34,300 nt of DNA from an uncultured Bacteroidota bacterium (GCA_903839875.1 CAIMDZ010000116.1:1-34300), one strand, 5' to 3'; counted from the stretch's first letter, positions 1 to 7,899 are shown. The notes: generated by a model from the letters alone, not told the origin. Program-made: numbers and translations.

Positions 1-71
1 AATTTTTATTATATATTATTAAATAATAGACCTGTATCAATCAGCCTATCCACTAATCAACTATTTACCCC

Positions 72-79
72 TACCTTTG
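72..79 (+). promoter_or_regulatory. Probable -7 promoter element for tatC-rpiB
   Basis: TACCTTTG matches the Bacteroidota -7 consensus TAnnTTTG exactly. No clear TTG lies 17-23 nt upstream. Transcription would begin near 85, giving a leader of about 12 nt before the GTG start at 98. Confidence 0.5.
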
Positions 80-97
80 CACCCCTAATATAGATAA

Positions 98-952
98 GTG
101 GGCATTTTTAGTAAGTTTCTTGGCAACAGAAATACCAATCCCGAGGGCGAGATGAACTTTCTCGACCACGTGGAAGATCTGCGCTGGCATGTGATCCGGT
201 GTGCTTTTGCCATACTTACAGGCGCCATACTCGTTTTCATTAAGGTAGAGTGGATCTTCGACCGTATCATCCTTGGGCCGGCTCACCAGGATTTTGTATC
301 GTATAAGTGGTTTTGTAAACTGGGCAAGTTGCTGCACTATGATGCTTTTTGCCTTGGGCCGGTGAATATGCAATTTCAGAATACGGCAGTTACCGGCCAG
401 TTTATGATGAGCCTGTCTATTTCACTGATGCTGGGCTTTATCTGCGCATTCCCTTTTGTGCTGTGGGAATTATGGAAGTTCATCAGGCCTGCACTGAAGC
501 CATCGGAAAAGAAAATGGCAAAGGGTATCGTATTCTGGTGCTCACTGTTGTTTTTTATCGGTGTGTTTTTTGCTTACTTCGTAGTGGCGCCATATGCTAT
601 CAACTTTTTTGGCAATTATAAACTGAGCCCGTCGGTTCAGAACAACATCATCCTGGATAATTACTTTGAAATGCTGAGCACGCTGGTACTGGCGCTGGGG
701 ATCGTATTTGAATTGCCTATACTGGTTCTTTTCCTGACACGGATAGGCATATTTACTCCAAACATTCTGAAGAAACAGCGGCGGCTGGCGTTCCTGATAT
801 TATTCATTATCTCAGAGATCATCACTCCTCCTGATCTGTTTAGCTGTTTGCTGGTTTTTATACCTTTGTACCTGCTTTATGAGATCACTGTAGTGCTGAG
901 CAAGCGTACCTATACTGAAAGAATGAGAAAAAAAGCAGAAAACGATGATTAA
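98..952 (+). CDS. tatC: Sec-independent (Tat) translocase subunit TatC
   Basis: TatC is the polytopic inner-membrane receptor that binds the twin-arginine signal peptide and, with TatA/TatB-type partners, exports folded proteins. The 284-residue product carries the family's amphipathic N-terminal motif (FLDHVEDLRWHVIR, residues about 21-34), multiple hydrophobic segments, the FPFVLWELWKFIRPAL motif near residues 113-128, and the late ITPPD motif. The start is GTG at 98. An ATG at 152 is possible, but the residues before it (NPEGEM) resemble the usual Bacteroidota N terminus. The stop overlaps rpiB by 8 nt, so the two are probably translationally coupled. No tatA is in the window. Confidence 0.95.
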   Translation: MGIFSKFLGNRNTNPEGEMNFLDHVEDLRWHVIRCAFAILTGAILVFIKVEWIFDRIILGPAHQDFVSYKWFCKLGKLLHYDAFCLGPVNMQFQNTAVTGQFMMSLSISLMLGFICAFPFVLWELWKFIRPALKPSEKKMAKGIVFWCSLLFFIGVFFAYFVVAPYAINFFGNYKLSPSVQNNIILDNYFEMLSTLVLALGIVFELPILVLFLTRIGIFTPNILKKQRRLAFLILFIISEIITPPDLFSCLLVFIPLYLLYEITVVLSKRTYTERMRKKAENDD

Positions 953-1403
953 TATGAACAATCCGGCTTTTGATAAATCACTGCCTATAGCAATAGGTGC
1001 GGACCATGCAGGGTTTGACTATAAGGAAACACTGAAAACCGTGCTTGAAAAGGCCGGCTGGCAGATAGCAGACAAGGGTACGTATAGCCTTGACAGCGTA
1101 GATTATCCCGACTTTGCACACCCGGTGGCAGAAATGGTGGAAGCGGGAAAGGCTGCTGCAGGCATTCTTGTTTGCGGCAGCGGCAATGGGGTTTGTATGG
1201 CAGCCAACAAACACGCAGGCATACGGGCGGCACTCTGCTGGACGGAGGAACTGGCGTCATTGGCGCGGTCGCATAATAATGCAAACGTATTATGCGTGCC
1301 TGCACGGTTTGTGAGCCCGGAGGTGGCAGAAAAAATGGTGGAGGTGTTTCTTTCCGTAACTTTTGAAGGCGGACGGCATCAGATAAGGGTGGATAAGATT
1401 TAA
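945..1403 (+). CDS. rpiB: Ribose-5-phosphate isomerase B
   Basis: RpiB interconverts ribose 5-phosphate and ribulose 5-phosphate in the cytosolic pentose phosphate pathway. The 152-residue product has the type-B hallmarks: GADHAG near residues 18-23, the phosphate/active-site loop CGSGNG with the catalytic cysteine at 77, and the SHNNANVL segment with its conserved histidine. Length fits the family (about 145-150). It starts inside the tatC stop (ATG at 945). An in-frame ATG at 954 would avoid the overlap and cannot be excluded. It is unrelated to RpiA and may also accept related sugar phosphates such as allose 6-phosphate. Confidence 0.95.
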   Translation: MINMNNPAFDKSLPIAIGADHAGFDYKETLKTVLEKAGWQIADKGTYSLDSVDYPDFAHPVAEMVEAGKAAAGILVCGSGNGVCMAANKHAGIRAALCWTEELASLARSHNNANVLCVPARFVSPEVAEKMVEVFLSVTFEGGRHQIRVDKI

Positions 1404-1437
1404 TACCCTAAATCCCTGAAGGGACTTCACAGGAGAA
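1404..1437. repeat. Short dispersed repeat with internal hairpin, copy 1
   Basis: Directly after the rpiB stop. AAATCC is followed by a small palindromic centre (TCCCTGAAGGGA, 1413-1424) and CTTCACAGGAGAA (1425-1437). The same flanks with a different palindromic centre occur at 33331-33366, just after another gene's stop. No T-run follows, so it is not an obvious terminator. Confidence 0.6.
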
Positions 1438-1529
1438 CATGTGTTCAACATTTGTGCATTGATGAGCTGTAAGGTAGAGCCATTAATGAATTTGGAAAGT
1501 AAAATCAATTTGGACACATGCCATCACAT

Positions 1530-2372
1530 TTACATCGGGAAGTCAATCCTCACTTGCTTTGAGAATATTTTTCCCTGCGCGTCTTTCCCGTCTATTTTCC
1601 ATATTACTGAGCGGAGCATAACATAAAGGGGTTTTTGGTTTGCTGCCCTTACATTATGAACGCTGTTTTGCCATTGCTGAATTTTTTTCCGGCTCATGTG
1701 GTGGCGCTGGGCTGCTCTGGTTACGGCATTCAATATCACATTTTTGTTAGCTTCGGGATAATCGAGGTTTTTTTCGTCAAGTCCGGTAATGCGGTAGATA
1801 TTGCTGGTTCCCTTTAGGGCCTCCCAACCTGTTGTTGTGGAGAGTGTCTCAATAGGTAACATACCCAATTCATTTTTCAATACTACTACTGACTGGTATC
1901 GTTGTGAAACCTTAGTAACATTTGCCGTTACTTTTAAAAGGTTGCCATTGAGTGTTCCGCTAATAAAGGTAAATACTACTCCATTTGCATTACCAAGGTT
2001 ACCGTTGCCGGACTGCTTTGCATTTACATTAGGTATTAGCAAAGACATGACGTTAAAGTCTGCTTTCAATCCGGGGCCTGTTAATGTAACCGTAGGATTA
2101 GCAGCAACTGTCACCGGATTCTTTTTTGGTGTATCCGGTCCTTTTTTAGGAGCAGATGGTGGTGTTGCCATGGTATCTCTGGGCTCGGAAGAAGGAATGA
2201 CGGGGTTAAGGTCGGTTACGAGATCCTGGAGTTTTGAAGGATCAGTTTCGGTTACAATTGACGATGAATCACCGAGCACGATTGGCCCGTGATTTTTGGT
2301 GGGGCCATTCTTGCAGGAAAACAACAAGGCAAATCCACCAAGTAATGCACAATAAGAAATCCTTTTAACCAT
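1530..2372 (-). CDS. Putative secreted lipoprotein, function unknown
   Basis: The 280-residue product has a lipoprotein signal: KR at residues 3-4, a hydrophobic stretch, and lipobox LLFSC with the acylated cysteine at 20. A low-complexity Ser/Thr/Pro/Lys linker (about 40-90) follows, typical of a flexible tether. The C-terminal part is a soluble, probably beta-rich domain, with a basic helix near 215-250. I recognise no family. It converges on rpiB and is read toward it. A promoter match lies at 2392-2422. Probably anchored in the periplasmic or outer-membrane face. Confidence 0.75.
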   Translation of the reverse strand: MVKRISYCALLGGFALLFSCKNGPTKNHGPIVLGDSSSIVTETDPSKLQDLVTDLNPVIPSSEPRDTMATPPSAPKKGPDTPKKNPVTVAANPTVTLTGPGLKADFNVMSLLIPNVNAKQSGNGNLGNANGVVFTFISGTLNGNLLKVTANVTKVSQRYQSVVVLKNELGMLPIETLSTTTGWEALKGTSNIYRITGLDEKNLDYPEANKNVILNAVTRAAQRHHMSRKKIQQWQNSVHNVRAANQKPLYVMLRSVIWKIDGKDAQGKIFSKQVRIDFPM

Positions 2373-2391
2373 ACTAACCTTATTTCATTTA

Positions 2392-2422
2392 CGAAAGTAA
2401 CGTACTTAAAGTCAAAAGTCAA
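2392..2422 (-). promoter_or_regulatory. Probable promoter of the lipoprotein gene at 1530-2372
   Basis: On the - strand, TTG (2422-2420) is followed after 20 nt by TACTTTCG (2399-2392), one mismatch from TAnnTTTG. The start codon is about 20 nt downstream. Confidence 0.4.
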
Positions 2423-2476
2423 ACGTGATCAGCAAAAAGTGGATCATTAATAACAAAACTTTCCATTACAGGTGAA

Positions 2477-4453
2477 TTAATAACTCAATAATTTTTGCAC
2501 ACAATCATCCAGCCTGCTGTTAGCCATAAAGTTTTGTTCCAGTTCTATGGCGAATGGGATTGGGGTATCGAGGCTGGCACAGCGCATTACAGGGGCATCG
2601 AGTAATTCGAAACAATTTTCGGCTATCCATGCAGCGAGTTCGCCACCGAGGCCACCGGTCAGCGTGTCTTCGTGAAGCAACAATACTTTACCTGTGCGTT
2701 TTACTGCATCGCGGATTGCCTCATAATCTAATGGCAACAAAGTACGGAGATCAAGAATATCGAGCGAAACCCCGGGATGAGCATCGGCATAAGCAATAGC
2801 CCAGTGCACCCCCATTCCATAAGTGATGACGCTGATATCTGTTCCCTGGCTTACGTGTTTTGCTTTACCAATTTCAATAGAATAATAATCATCGGGTACG
2901 CAGCCGGTGATGCTGCGGTAAAGCCCTTTATGCTCGAAGAACATTACAGGGTTGGGGTCTTCGAAAGCCGCTATCAGCAAGCCCTTTGCATCCTCAGGCG
3001 TAGAGGGGTAAACTACTTTGAGGCCGGGTGTATGCACAAACCACGCTTCGTTGCTTTGCGAATGAAAAGGACCTGCGCCTACTCCACCCCCTGTGGGCAT
3101 ACGGACAACTACATCAGCATTTTGTCCCCAGCGGTAATGTATTTTGGCGAGGTTATTGATGATCTGATTAAAACCAACGGTAACAAAATCGGCAAACTGC
3201 ATTTCCATCATGGATTTAAATCCTTTGATGGATAAGCCAAGAGCAGCGCCGACTATCGCGCTCTCGCACAGCGGCGTATTACGTACTCTTTCCTTACCGA
3301 ACTCCTGCAAAAATCCTTCGGTTACTTTGAATGCGCCTCCATATTCAGCAATGTCCTGGCCCATAAGAACCAATTCAGGATATCGGCGCATGCTTTGTCT
3401 TAAACCATCACTTATGGCCTGTATAAACTTCTTTTCTGTACATGGGCCCGGAGGCAGTGCAGGCTTAACTTTTGCAGGGGCATACACATCCGCGATCTCC
3501 CTGGAAGTATCAGGCCTGATATGCGGCGCATCAAATCCTTTTGCAAGGCCGGCATCCATATCCTTTTGTATCACTTCACGGATCTCAGCAATTATTGAAT
3601 CAGTAAGTATGCCCATGGTTTTCAGATAACGCTCATAGTGTGCTATGGGATCTTTCCTGCCCCATTCTTCAAAGAGCTCTTTGGGTACATACTTCACCCC
3701 GCTCGCCTCTTCATGTCCTCTCATGCGGAAAGTCATGCATTCGATCAAAATTGGCTTTTGCTCAGTAATGCAATACTGCCTTGCTTCAGTCACGGTTTTG
3801 TAAACTCCGAGTATGTTGTTGCCATCAATCGTAATTCCCTTCATGCCATAACCTATGGCTCTGTCGGCAAGTTGTTTGCAAAGGAACTGTTCGCTAACAG
3901 GAGTGCTCAGGCCGTAGCCATTATTTTCGATAAGAAAAATAACCGGCAACCCCCAGACTGCAGCCACATTCAGCGCTTCGTGAAAATCACCTTCGCTGGT
4001 ACCGCCATCGCCACAAAATGCAAGTGATACCTTATTTTCTTTTTTCAGTTTATGCGCCAGGGCTATACCATCGGCAATAGCCAACTGAGGGCCAAGGTGC
4101 GAGATCATGCCGCAGATGTGATATTCATTTGTGCCGAAGTGAAAAGAGCGCTCACGTCCGTTGCTGAAACCCTCTTTACGCCCCTGCCATTGCATGAATA
4201 ATTTTTCAAAGGGTATTTTGCGGGCAGTAAATACCCCCAGGTTGCGGTGTAACGGCATGATATACTCATCGGCATCAAGCGCCAGTGCAGCGCCCACAGA
4301 GATAGCTTCCTGGCCAATGCCACTGAACCACTTACTGATACGGCCCTGGCGGAGCAGCAACAGCATTTTTTCTTCAATCATGCGCGGGCGCACCAGCTCT
4401 GTATAGATTTGTATCAGTTGTTCATCAGAATAGCCTTTGCCATCAAATTGCAT
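2477..4453 (-). CDS. 2-oxoacid dehydrogenase E1, fused alpha and beta subunits
   Basis: This is the thiamine-diphosphate E1 component that decarboxylates a 2-oxoacid and passes the acyl group to lipoyl-E2, probably for branched-chain 2-oxoacids. Residues about 10-330 form E1-alpha, with the TPP motif GDG (148-150) through NN (177-178). Residues about 338-658 form E1-beta, with MGQDIAEYGG near 364-373 and the phosphate-rich GAGPFHSQSNEAW segment. The alpha-beta fusion in one 658-residue chain is a known Bacteroidota arrangement. E2 and E3 are not in the window, so the substrate (branched-chain, pyruvate or acetoin) is inferred from family resemblance only. The ATG at 4453 agrees with the alpha N terminus. 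Confidence 0.9.
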   Translation of the reverse strand: MQFDGKGYSDEQLIQIYTELVRPRMIEEKMLLLLRQGRISKWFSGIGQEAISVGAALALDADEYIMPLHRNLGVFTARKIPFEKLFMQWQGRKEGFSNGRERSFHFGTNEYHICGMISHLGPQLAIADGIALAHKLKKENKVSLAFCGDGGTSEGDFHEALNVAAVWGLPVIFLIENNGYGLSTPVSEQFLCKQLADRAIGYGMKGITIDGNNILGVYKTVTEARQYCITEQKPILIECMTFRMRGHEEASGVKYVPKELFEEWGRKDPIAHYERYLKTMGILTDSIIAEIREVIQKDMDAGLAKGFDAPHIRPDTSREIADVYAPAKVKPALPPGPCTEKKFIQAISDGLRQSMRRYPELVLMGQDIAEYGGAFKVTEGFLQEFGKERVRNTPLCESAIVGAALGLSIKGFKSMMEMQFADFVTVGFNQIINNLAKIHYRWGQNADVVVRMPTGGGVGAGPFHSQSNEAWFVHTPGLKVVYPSTPEDAKGLLIAAFEDPNPVMFFEHKGLYRSITGCVPDDYYSIEIGKAKHVSQGTDISVITYGMGVHWAIAYADAHPGVSLDILDLRTLLPLDYEAIRDAVKRTGKVLLLHEDTLTGGLGGELAAWIAENCFELLDAPVMRCASLDTPIPFAIELEQNFMANSRLDDCVQKLLSY

Positions 4454-4540
4454 ACCAGGAATTTAGGTGTAAAAGTAATATGGAAAAAGGAGTTTATGAT
4501 ATAGATTCTATATGGAATAGAATGTAATGTTTTGGTCAGA

Positions 4541-4910
4541 GTTGGGATAAATATTGTCCGCCCGCGAGTTCGTAGGGCGATGCCCTATGCTATTGGATTT
4601 ATCCCCTTCGGGGAACATTCGTGTTGGGTATGAGAGAGTTCCCTGGGTGTTGTCGTAGTTATGAGATTTCGCCCTGACAGGTCTTGACCAATGCATGGTA
4701 TTTTGTTCGATGGGCTGCACCCCCGATAGCTTTCGGGGCTGCCAGTGACTTAAGCGATTTCGGTATTTTCCCACACCACATTCAACACCTCCGGAGTTGG
4801 CCCGTATTTTTGGTATACCGTGGGTGCAACCCACGGCTATTCACATTTAAGCCCTTCGGGCTATTCTTAATTCAATGACATTGCCTTTCAGGGCTTGACC
4901 GATGATATAA
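4541..4910. repeat. Cluster of hairpin-forming dispersed repeats
   Basis: This gene-free stretch holds five short palindromes: TAGGGCGATGCCCTA (4573-4587), CCCCTTCGGGG (4613-4623), CCCCGATAGCTTTCGGGG (4721-4738), CCGTGGGTGCAACCCACGG (4818-4836) and AGCCCTTCGGGCT (4850-4862). Two related segments, CAGGTCTTGACCAATG and CAGGGCTTGACCGATG, lie near its middle and end. The composition resembles noncoding hairpin repeats widespread in Bacteroidota. No credible ORF is seen, and the rest of 4454-5023 holds nothing else apart from the promoter-like site at 4978. Confidence 0.65.
4721..4738. repeat. Degenerate copy of the CCCGATAGCTATCGGG palindrome
   Basis: CCCCGATAGCTTTCGGGG differs from the exact palindrome by one base in the arm. 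It lies inside the larger repeat cluster at 4541-4910. Confidence 0.6.
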
Positions 4911-4977
4911 ATTGCGGTTGTGTGATTTTTGATTCGTTTTCCCTTTAGCAATTCTTTAGCAGATCAAAAAACAGAAC

Positions 4978-4993
4978 TGGCACGCTTTTGGCA
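4978..4993 (+). promoter_or_regulatory. Sigma-54-like promoter of the secreted-protein gene at 5024
   Basis: TGGCACGCTTTTGGCA matches the sigma-54 consensus TGGCACRNNNNTTGCW at all but one informative position and keeps the diagnostic GG-N10-GC. Predicted start near 5004, about 20 nt before the ATG. No TAnnTTTG alternative is visible. Confidence 0.45.
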
Positions 4994-5023
4994 TTGGTGT
5001 AATTGTGATAAAACACATCGGAT

Positions 5024-5569
5024 ATGAAAAACAAGATTTTTTTAGCTGCGATCGTTCTGACTACCATCTACAGCTACAATGCAAATGCGCAGGTGAGTGT
5101 ACAATTCAATATTAATGCACAACCAGCATGGGGGCCAGGCGGATATGATGTTGCTCAGTATTATTACATACCCGACATAGATGCCTATTATGATGTAGCT
5201 GCCAGGGATTATGTATACATGGATAACGGGAATTGGGTGACTACCAGCTGCTTACCTGAAAGATACAGCAACTTCGACCTTTATAATGCACACAAAGTTG
5301 TGATCAATGAATCCAGGCCATGGATGCATTATGACAGGGACAGAAACCAATACAATGGATACAGAGGCCGTCATGACCAGGTGGCAATACGCGATTACCG
5401 CGACCAGAGATATTACCAGCAACAACGCAATACCGATGGAAACAGGTATGAGCAAAGGCAACACCAGGATTGGAACGGAAACCGTGCAGTTCGTGAACAA
5501 AATAGTAATAATGCATACGGAGCAAGGAGAAGAAATGAAGAGGGTCGTGGAAGGCATGGCTGGAATTAA
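5024..5569 (+). CDS. Secreted Tyr/Arg/Asn-rich protein, paralogue 1
   Basis: The 181-residue product has a signal peptide ending around NANAQ (residues 19-23). A conserved aromatic domain follows (WGPGGYD, YYYIPDI, YYDV, VYMDNGNWV, FDLYNAHKVVIN, RGRHDQV). The C-terminal third (about 115-181) is low-complexity and rich in Gln, Arg and Asn, probably disordered. I do not recognise a characterised family. The gene at 5773-6393 is a tandem duplicate (roughly 60% identical by eye over the domain). Each has its own terminator and a similar TGGCA[C/T]GCTTTT element 45-46 nt before the start, so they look separately transcribed but co-regulated. Probably an envelope or stress protein; inference only. 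Confidence 0.8.
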   Translation: MKNKIFLAAIVLTTIYSYNANAQVSVQFNINAQPAWGPGGYDVAQYYYIPDIDAYYDVAARDYVYMDNGNWVTTSCLPERYSNFDLYNAHKVVINESRPWMHYDRDRNQYNGYRGRHDQVAIRDYRDQRYYQQQRNTDGNRYEQRQHQDWNGNRAVREQNSNNAYGARRRNEEGRGRHGWN

Positions 5570-5595
5570 ATACCAGCTTGCATGGTTGATTGAGT

Positions 5596-5633
5596 CCTGC
5601 AATACTATTAGTTTAGTGTTGCAGGTTTTTTTT
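5596..5633 (+). terminator. Rho-independent terminator of the 5024 gene
   Basis: A 12-bp stem with one wobble (CCTGCAATACTA pairing with TAGTGTTGCAGG) is followed by eight T residues. Confidence 0.9.
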
Positions 5634-5727
5634 ATGTCTGCCGGAGCGTCTTCACATAATAACAATAACTTTCAGACCGGGGCAAGTAAGTTTCATCTGT
5701 AATTTCCGGGGAGTTACCTGATTTTAG

Positions 5728-5743
5728 TGGCATGCTTTTATTG
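5728..5743 (+). promoter_or_regulatory. Conserved TGGCATGCTTTT element before the 5773 gene
   Basis: TGGCATGCTTTTATTG is positioned 45 nt before the ATG, matching TGGCACGCTTTTGGCA 46 nt before the paralogue. The -24 half of a sigma-54 site is present, but the -12 GC is missing, so function is uncertain. Confidence 0.3.
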
Positions 5744-5772
5744 TTTCTTTCAATGGATTAAAACATACAAAT

Positions 5773-6393
5773 ATGAAAAAGACAATTTTTGTAGCAGCAA
5801 TAATATTAGCCACTTTCGCAGGATTTGGCAATTACACCCAGGCACAGGTAGGCGTTCACCTGAACGTGGGAATACAACCACTTTGGGGCCCGACAGGATA
5901 TGATTATGCACGATACTATTATATCCCGGATATAGAAGCATATTATGATGTAGATAACCAGACGTATGTATATATGAATGACGGACGTTGGGTAACTACC
6001 ACTTATTTACCACCCTGGTATGCAGATTTCGACCTGTACGGGGCATACAAGGTAGTAATTAACACCCCATCACCATGGTTGCGTCATAACAGGTACAGGG
6101 GAGACTATTATGGATACAGGGGCCGCCATGACCAGGTAGTTATCCGTGATAGCCGCGATCAGAGGTATTGGGCAAACCCGGGGCACCCAAGACACAACAA
6201 TTGGCATGGAAATGAAATGAGGCATGAGCAGCATCGTGACTGGGGTGGTAACAGGCCGGGCAGTGGCTATGACCATGGACGCAACGAAGGACCAAGGCGC
6301 AATGAAGCACCACGGCATAACGAAGGGCCAAGACGTAATGAAGGACAAAGACATAATGATGGTCAAAGACACGATGATGGTCATGGGCGTTGA
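5773..6393 (+). CDS. Secreted Tyr/Arg/His-rich protein, paralogue 2
   Basis: The 206-residue product has a signal peptide ending near YTQAQ (residues 21-25) and then the same aromatic domain as its upstream neighbour (WGPTGYD, YYYIPDIEAYYDV, VYMNDGRWVTT, FDLYGAYKVVIN, YGYRGRHDQVVIRD). The C-terminal tail differs: from about residue 165 it is a run of short RRNE, RHNE and RHND units rich in His, Arg, Asn and Glu. This suggests a disordered, possibly metal- or polyanion-binding tail. The tail probably expanded by slippage after the duplication. Function unknown. Confidence 0.8.
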   Translation: MKKTIFVAAIILATFAGFGNYTQAQVGVHLNVGIQPLWGPTGYDYARYYYIPDIEAYYDVDNQTYVYMNDGRWVTTTYLPPWYADFDLYGAYKVVINTPSPWLRHNRYRGDYYGYRGRHDQVVIRDSRDQRYWANPGHPRHNNWHGNEMRHEQHRDWGGNRPGSGYDHGRNEGPRRNEAPRHNEGPRRNEGQRHNDGQRHDDGHGR

Positions 6394-6431
6394 CACAGGG
6401 ACTAAAAAAATAATGGAATTGTTTAATAAAG

Positions 6432-6466
6432 GAGATGCAATATCTATGGGATGTTGCATCTCTTTT
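6432..6466 (+). terminator. Rho-independent terminator of the 5773 gene
   Basis: The stem GAGATGCAA / TTGCATCTC, with a 13-nt loop, is followed by TTTT. Confidence 0.8.
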
Positions 6467-6487
6467 GCGCATTATTTATTGCCGGCA

Positions 6488-6994
6488 TCATTTAGCGACG
6501 CAAACACTTGCTGTACTGCCTGGAAAAGTATAAGCCTGGTTATTTACTTTACAGCTAACAACATTGTTTGAGCAGAAATATAACACTGCCGGGGACATTA
6601 TAGATTCGGTGTAGCTCTGGTGGGTGTTACCAGCCAGAGTAATACTTGTAACCTCAATTGTGCGGGCGAGGGTTTTGAAAATTATTCTGTAATCATAACC
6701 GGAGCCGAAATAGGCTGAACCGCCTTCTAAAACAACAGTATTAAACAATGGCTTCAAAGTGGCTGTATCAATGTTTGCGTTCCATGTCCAGGCGAGTTTT
6801 GTGGCAGTGTCCAATGGTGTGCTGAAAGTATTGTCAGGTTTGTAACGAACAGCGATGGCAGAATCAAGGTCAGCCTTGGTGAAACCGACTACCTGGATAC
6901 TGATAGCCCCCGGGCTGCAAGTGATGTTCTTAGTCCTGCAGGATGCAATTATCAAAAAAGTACCTGCAATTGTAATCAAAAATAAGTTTCTCAT
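6488..6994 (-). CDS. Putative small lipoprotein, function unknown
   Basis: The ATG at 6994 is chosen because it places a clean lipoprotein signal at the N terminus (MRNLFLI, lipobox IIASC with cysteine at 18). A start 21 codons further upstream adds residues with no signal character. The mature part, about 150 residues, contains several cysteines (CRTKNITC early, CSNN and SCK late), so disulfides are plausible in the periplasm. I do not recognise the family. It converges on the 5773 gene. Confidence 0.7.
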   Translation of the reverse strand: MRNLFLITIAGTFLIIASCRTKNITCSPGAISIQVVGFTKADLDSAIAVRYKPDNTFSTPLDTATKLAWTWNANIDTATLKPLFNTVVLEGGSAYFGSGYDYRIIFKTLARTIEVTSITLAGNTHQSYTESIMSPAVLYFCSNNVVSCKVNNQAYTFPGSTASVCVAK

Positions 6995-7116
6995 AAGATT
7001 TAGTTTTAGCCTGTATAAAATTAGGGAGAACAACTGAAAAAAGTTGCATGACGGCAAAAAGACCGGATTAAGGTAAGTAAATTGTAACTATTGCTTAAAA
7101 TTCGCCAAACCAGGGA

Positions 7117-7135
7117 TGCCAAAATCGTTTTGGCA
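7117..7135. promoter_or_regulatory. Palindrome overlapping the sigma-54 -24 box (candidate operator)
   Basis: TGCCAAAATCGTTTTGGCA is an 8-bp inverted repeat around a 3-nt centre. Its right arm includes the TGGCA of the -24 element at 7131, so a protein bound here would occlude the polymerase. Confidence 0.4.
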
Positions 7136-7146
7136 CAATAGTTGCA
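7131..7146 (+). promoter_or_regulatory. Sigma-54 (RpoN) promoter, full consensus match
   Basis: TGGCACAATAGTTGCA fits TGGCACRNNNNTTGCW at every informative position, with GG and GC at the required spacing. Predicted start near 7157, about 100 nt before the ATG at 7261. The leader contains AAAGCGCTTT (7161-7170) and a GCCTG/CAGGC hairpin (7189-7207). An enhancer-binding activator would be needed; none is in the window. Confidence 0.65.
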
Positions 7147-7260
7147 CTAAGTAAAGCAGGAAAGCGCTTTAATCTTCCCCTATCGGTTGCCTGATACCTG
7201 ACCAGGCCGAACATTGCTGAAAATCGAACAGAGTAAGCAGTAACCTTAAAACTTCTTTTT

Positions 7261-7440
7261 ATGCGCCACAATCTTGTTATTACCATCGCCACTTTAGTAA
7301 TTGCCGCATTCGTTTATTTCATTGTTGATTCTTTGTCTAATGACAGCCGTGCGGCCATCGGTTCCGTAACAATTTCCGGGCTTACCAGCCTCATTTTGTT
7401 TTCCGCACATTACTCCACTGAATTGAAGAAGAATTCATAA
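7261..7440 (+). CDS. Small membrane protein, 59 residues, function unknown
   Basis: An uninterrupted 60-codon frame starts with ATG and ends with TAA. The product begins MRHNLVITIATLVIAAF. It has two hydrophobic segments (about residues 4-23 and 34-48) separated by a short polar loop (DSLSNDSR) and a polar C terminus ending ELKKNS, consistent with a two-helix inner-membrane hairpin. It is flanked by its own promoter (sigma-54 consensus at 7131) and its own terminator (7460-7505), which argues strongly that it is a real single-gene transcription unit. I recognise no family. A regulated small membrane protein acting on a larger membrane complex is an inference only. Confidence 0.6.
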   Translation: MRHNLVITIATLVIAAFVYFIVDSLSNDSRAAIGSVTISGLTSLILFSAHYSTELKKNS

Positions 7441-7459
7441 AGGAGCATTCATAAAAAAG

Positions 7460-7505
7460 AATACTCTTGCCGGCTGCATATCTGCAGTCAGCAGGAGTAT
7501 TTTTT
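7460..7505 (+). terminator. Rho-independent terminator of the 59-residue gene
   Basis: The stem AATACTCTTGC / GCAGGAGTATT (11 bp, one wobble) encloses an inner CTGCA/TGCAG hairpin and is followed by a T-run. Confidence 0.85.
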
Positions 7506-7529
7506 ATGAGGAGGTTTGGTACCTGAGTG

Positions 7530-7537
7530 TATATTTG
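7530..7537 (+). promoter_or_regulatory. Probable -7 element for csaA
   Basis: TATATTTG fits TAnnTTTG exactly and lies 23 nt before the csaA ATG. No good TTG at the expected distance. Confidence 0.4.
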
Positions 7538-7560
7538 TGTAAACCACAAAACTACACAAG

Positions 7561-7899
7561 ATGATCACATACGAGGACTTTGAAAAAGTTGATATCCGCC
7601 TTGGGAAAATAATTGAAGTCAGGGATTTTCCGGAGGCGAAGAAGCCGGCTTATAAATTACTTATTGACTTTGGCGCCGGGATCGGTACAAAAAAATCGAG
7701 TGTGCAGTTGGTTGGTACTTATGAAAAAGACGAACTGATGGGACTGCTGGTGGTATGTGTGGTAAATTTCCCGGTAAGAAGAGTAGGGCCATTCGATTCG
7801 GAAGTGCTGACGCTGGGATTTAAGAATACAGAAGGGTTGGGATATGTATTGGTCACTCCATCAAAGTTGACGGTGGCACCTGGGGACAGGCTGCGTTAA
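7561..7899 (+). CDS. csaA: CsaA-like tRNA-binding protein
   Basis: The 112-residue product is a single EMAPII/Myf-type OB-fold tRNA-binding domain. It opens with YEDFEKVDIRLGKIIEVRDFPEAKKPAYKLLIDFG, the signature of CsaA, and ends GYVLVTPSKLTVAPGDRL. Family members are homodimers that bind tRNA and were linked to protein-export chaperoning in Bacillus. The same fold is appended to methionyl-tRNA synthetases, but the length here fits the free-standing protein. Cytosolic. Monocistronic, judging from the terminator just upstream. Confidence 0.9.
   Translation: MITYEDFEKVDIRLGKIIEVRDFPEAKKPAYKLLIDFGAGIGTKKSSVQLVGTYEKDELMGLLVVCVVNFPVRRVGPFDSEVLTLGFKNTEGLGYVLVTPSKLTVAPGDRLR

Noticed and set aside
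2777..3629. Open frames on the + strand inside the E1 gene
   Set aside because: Antisense shadows of the fused E1 gene; no family features.
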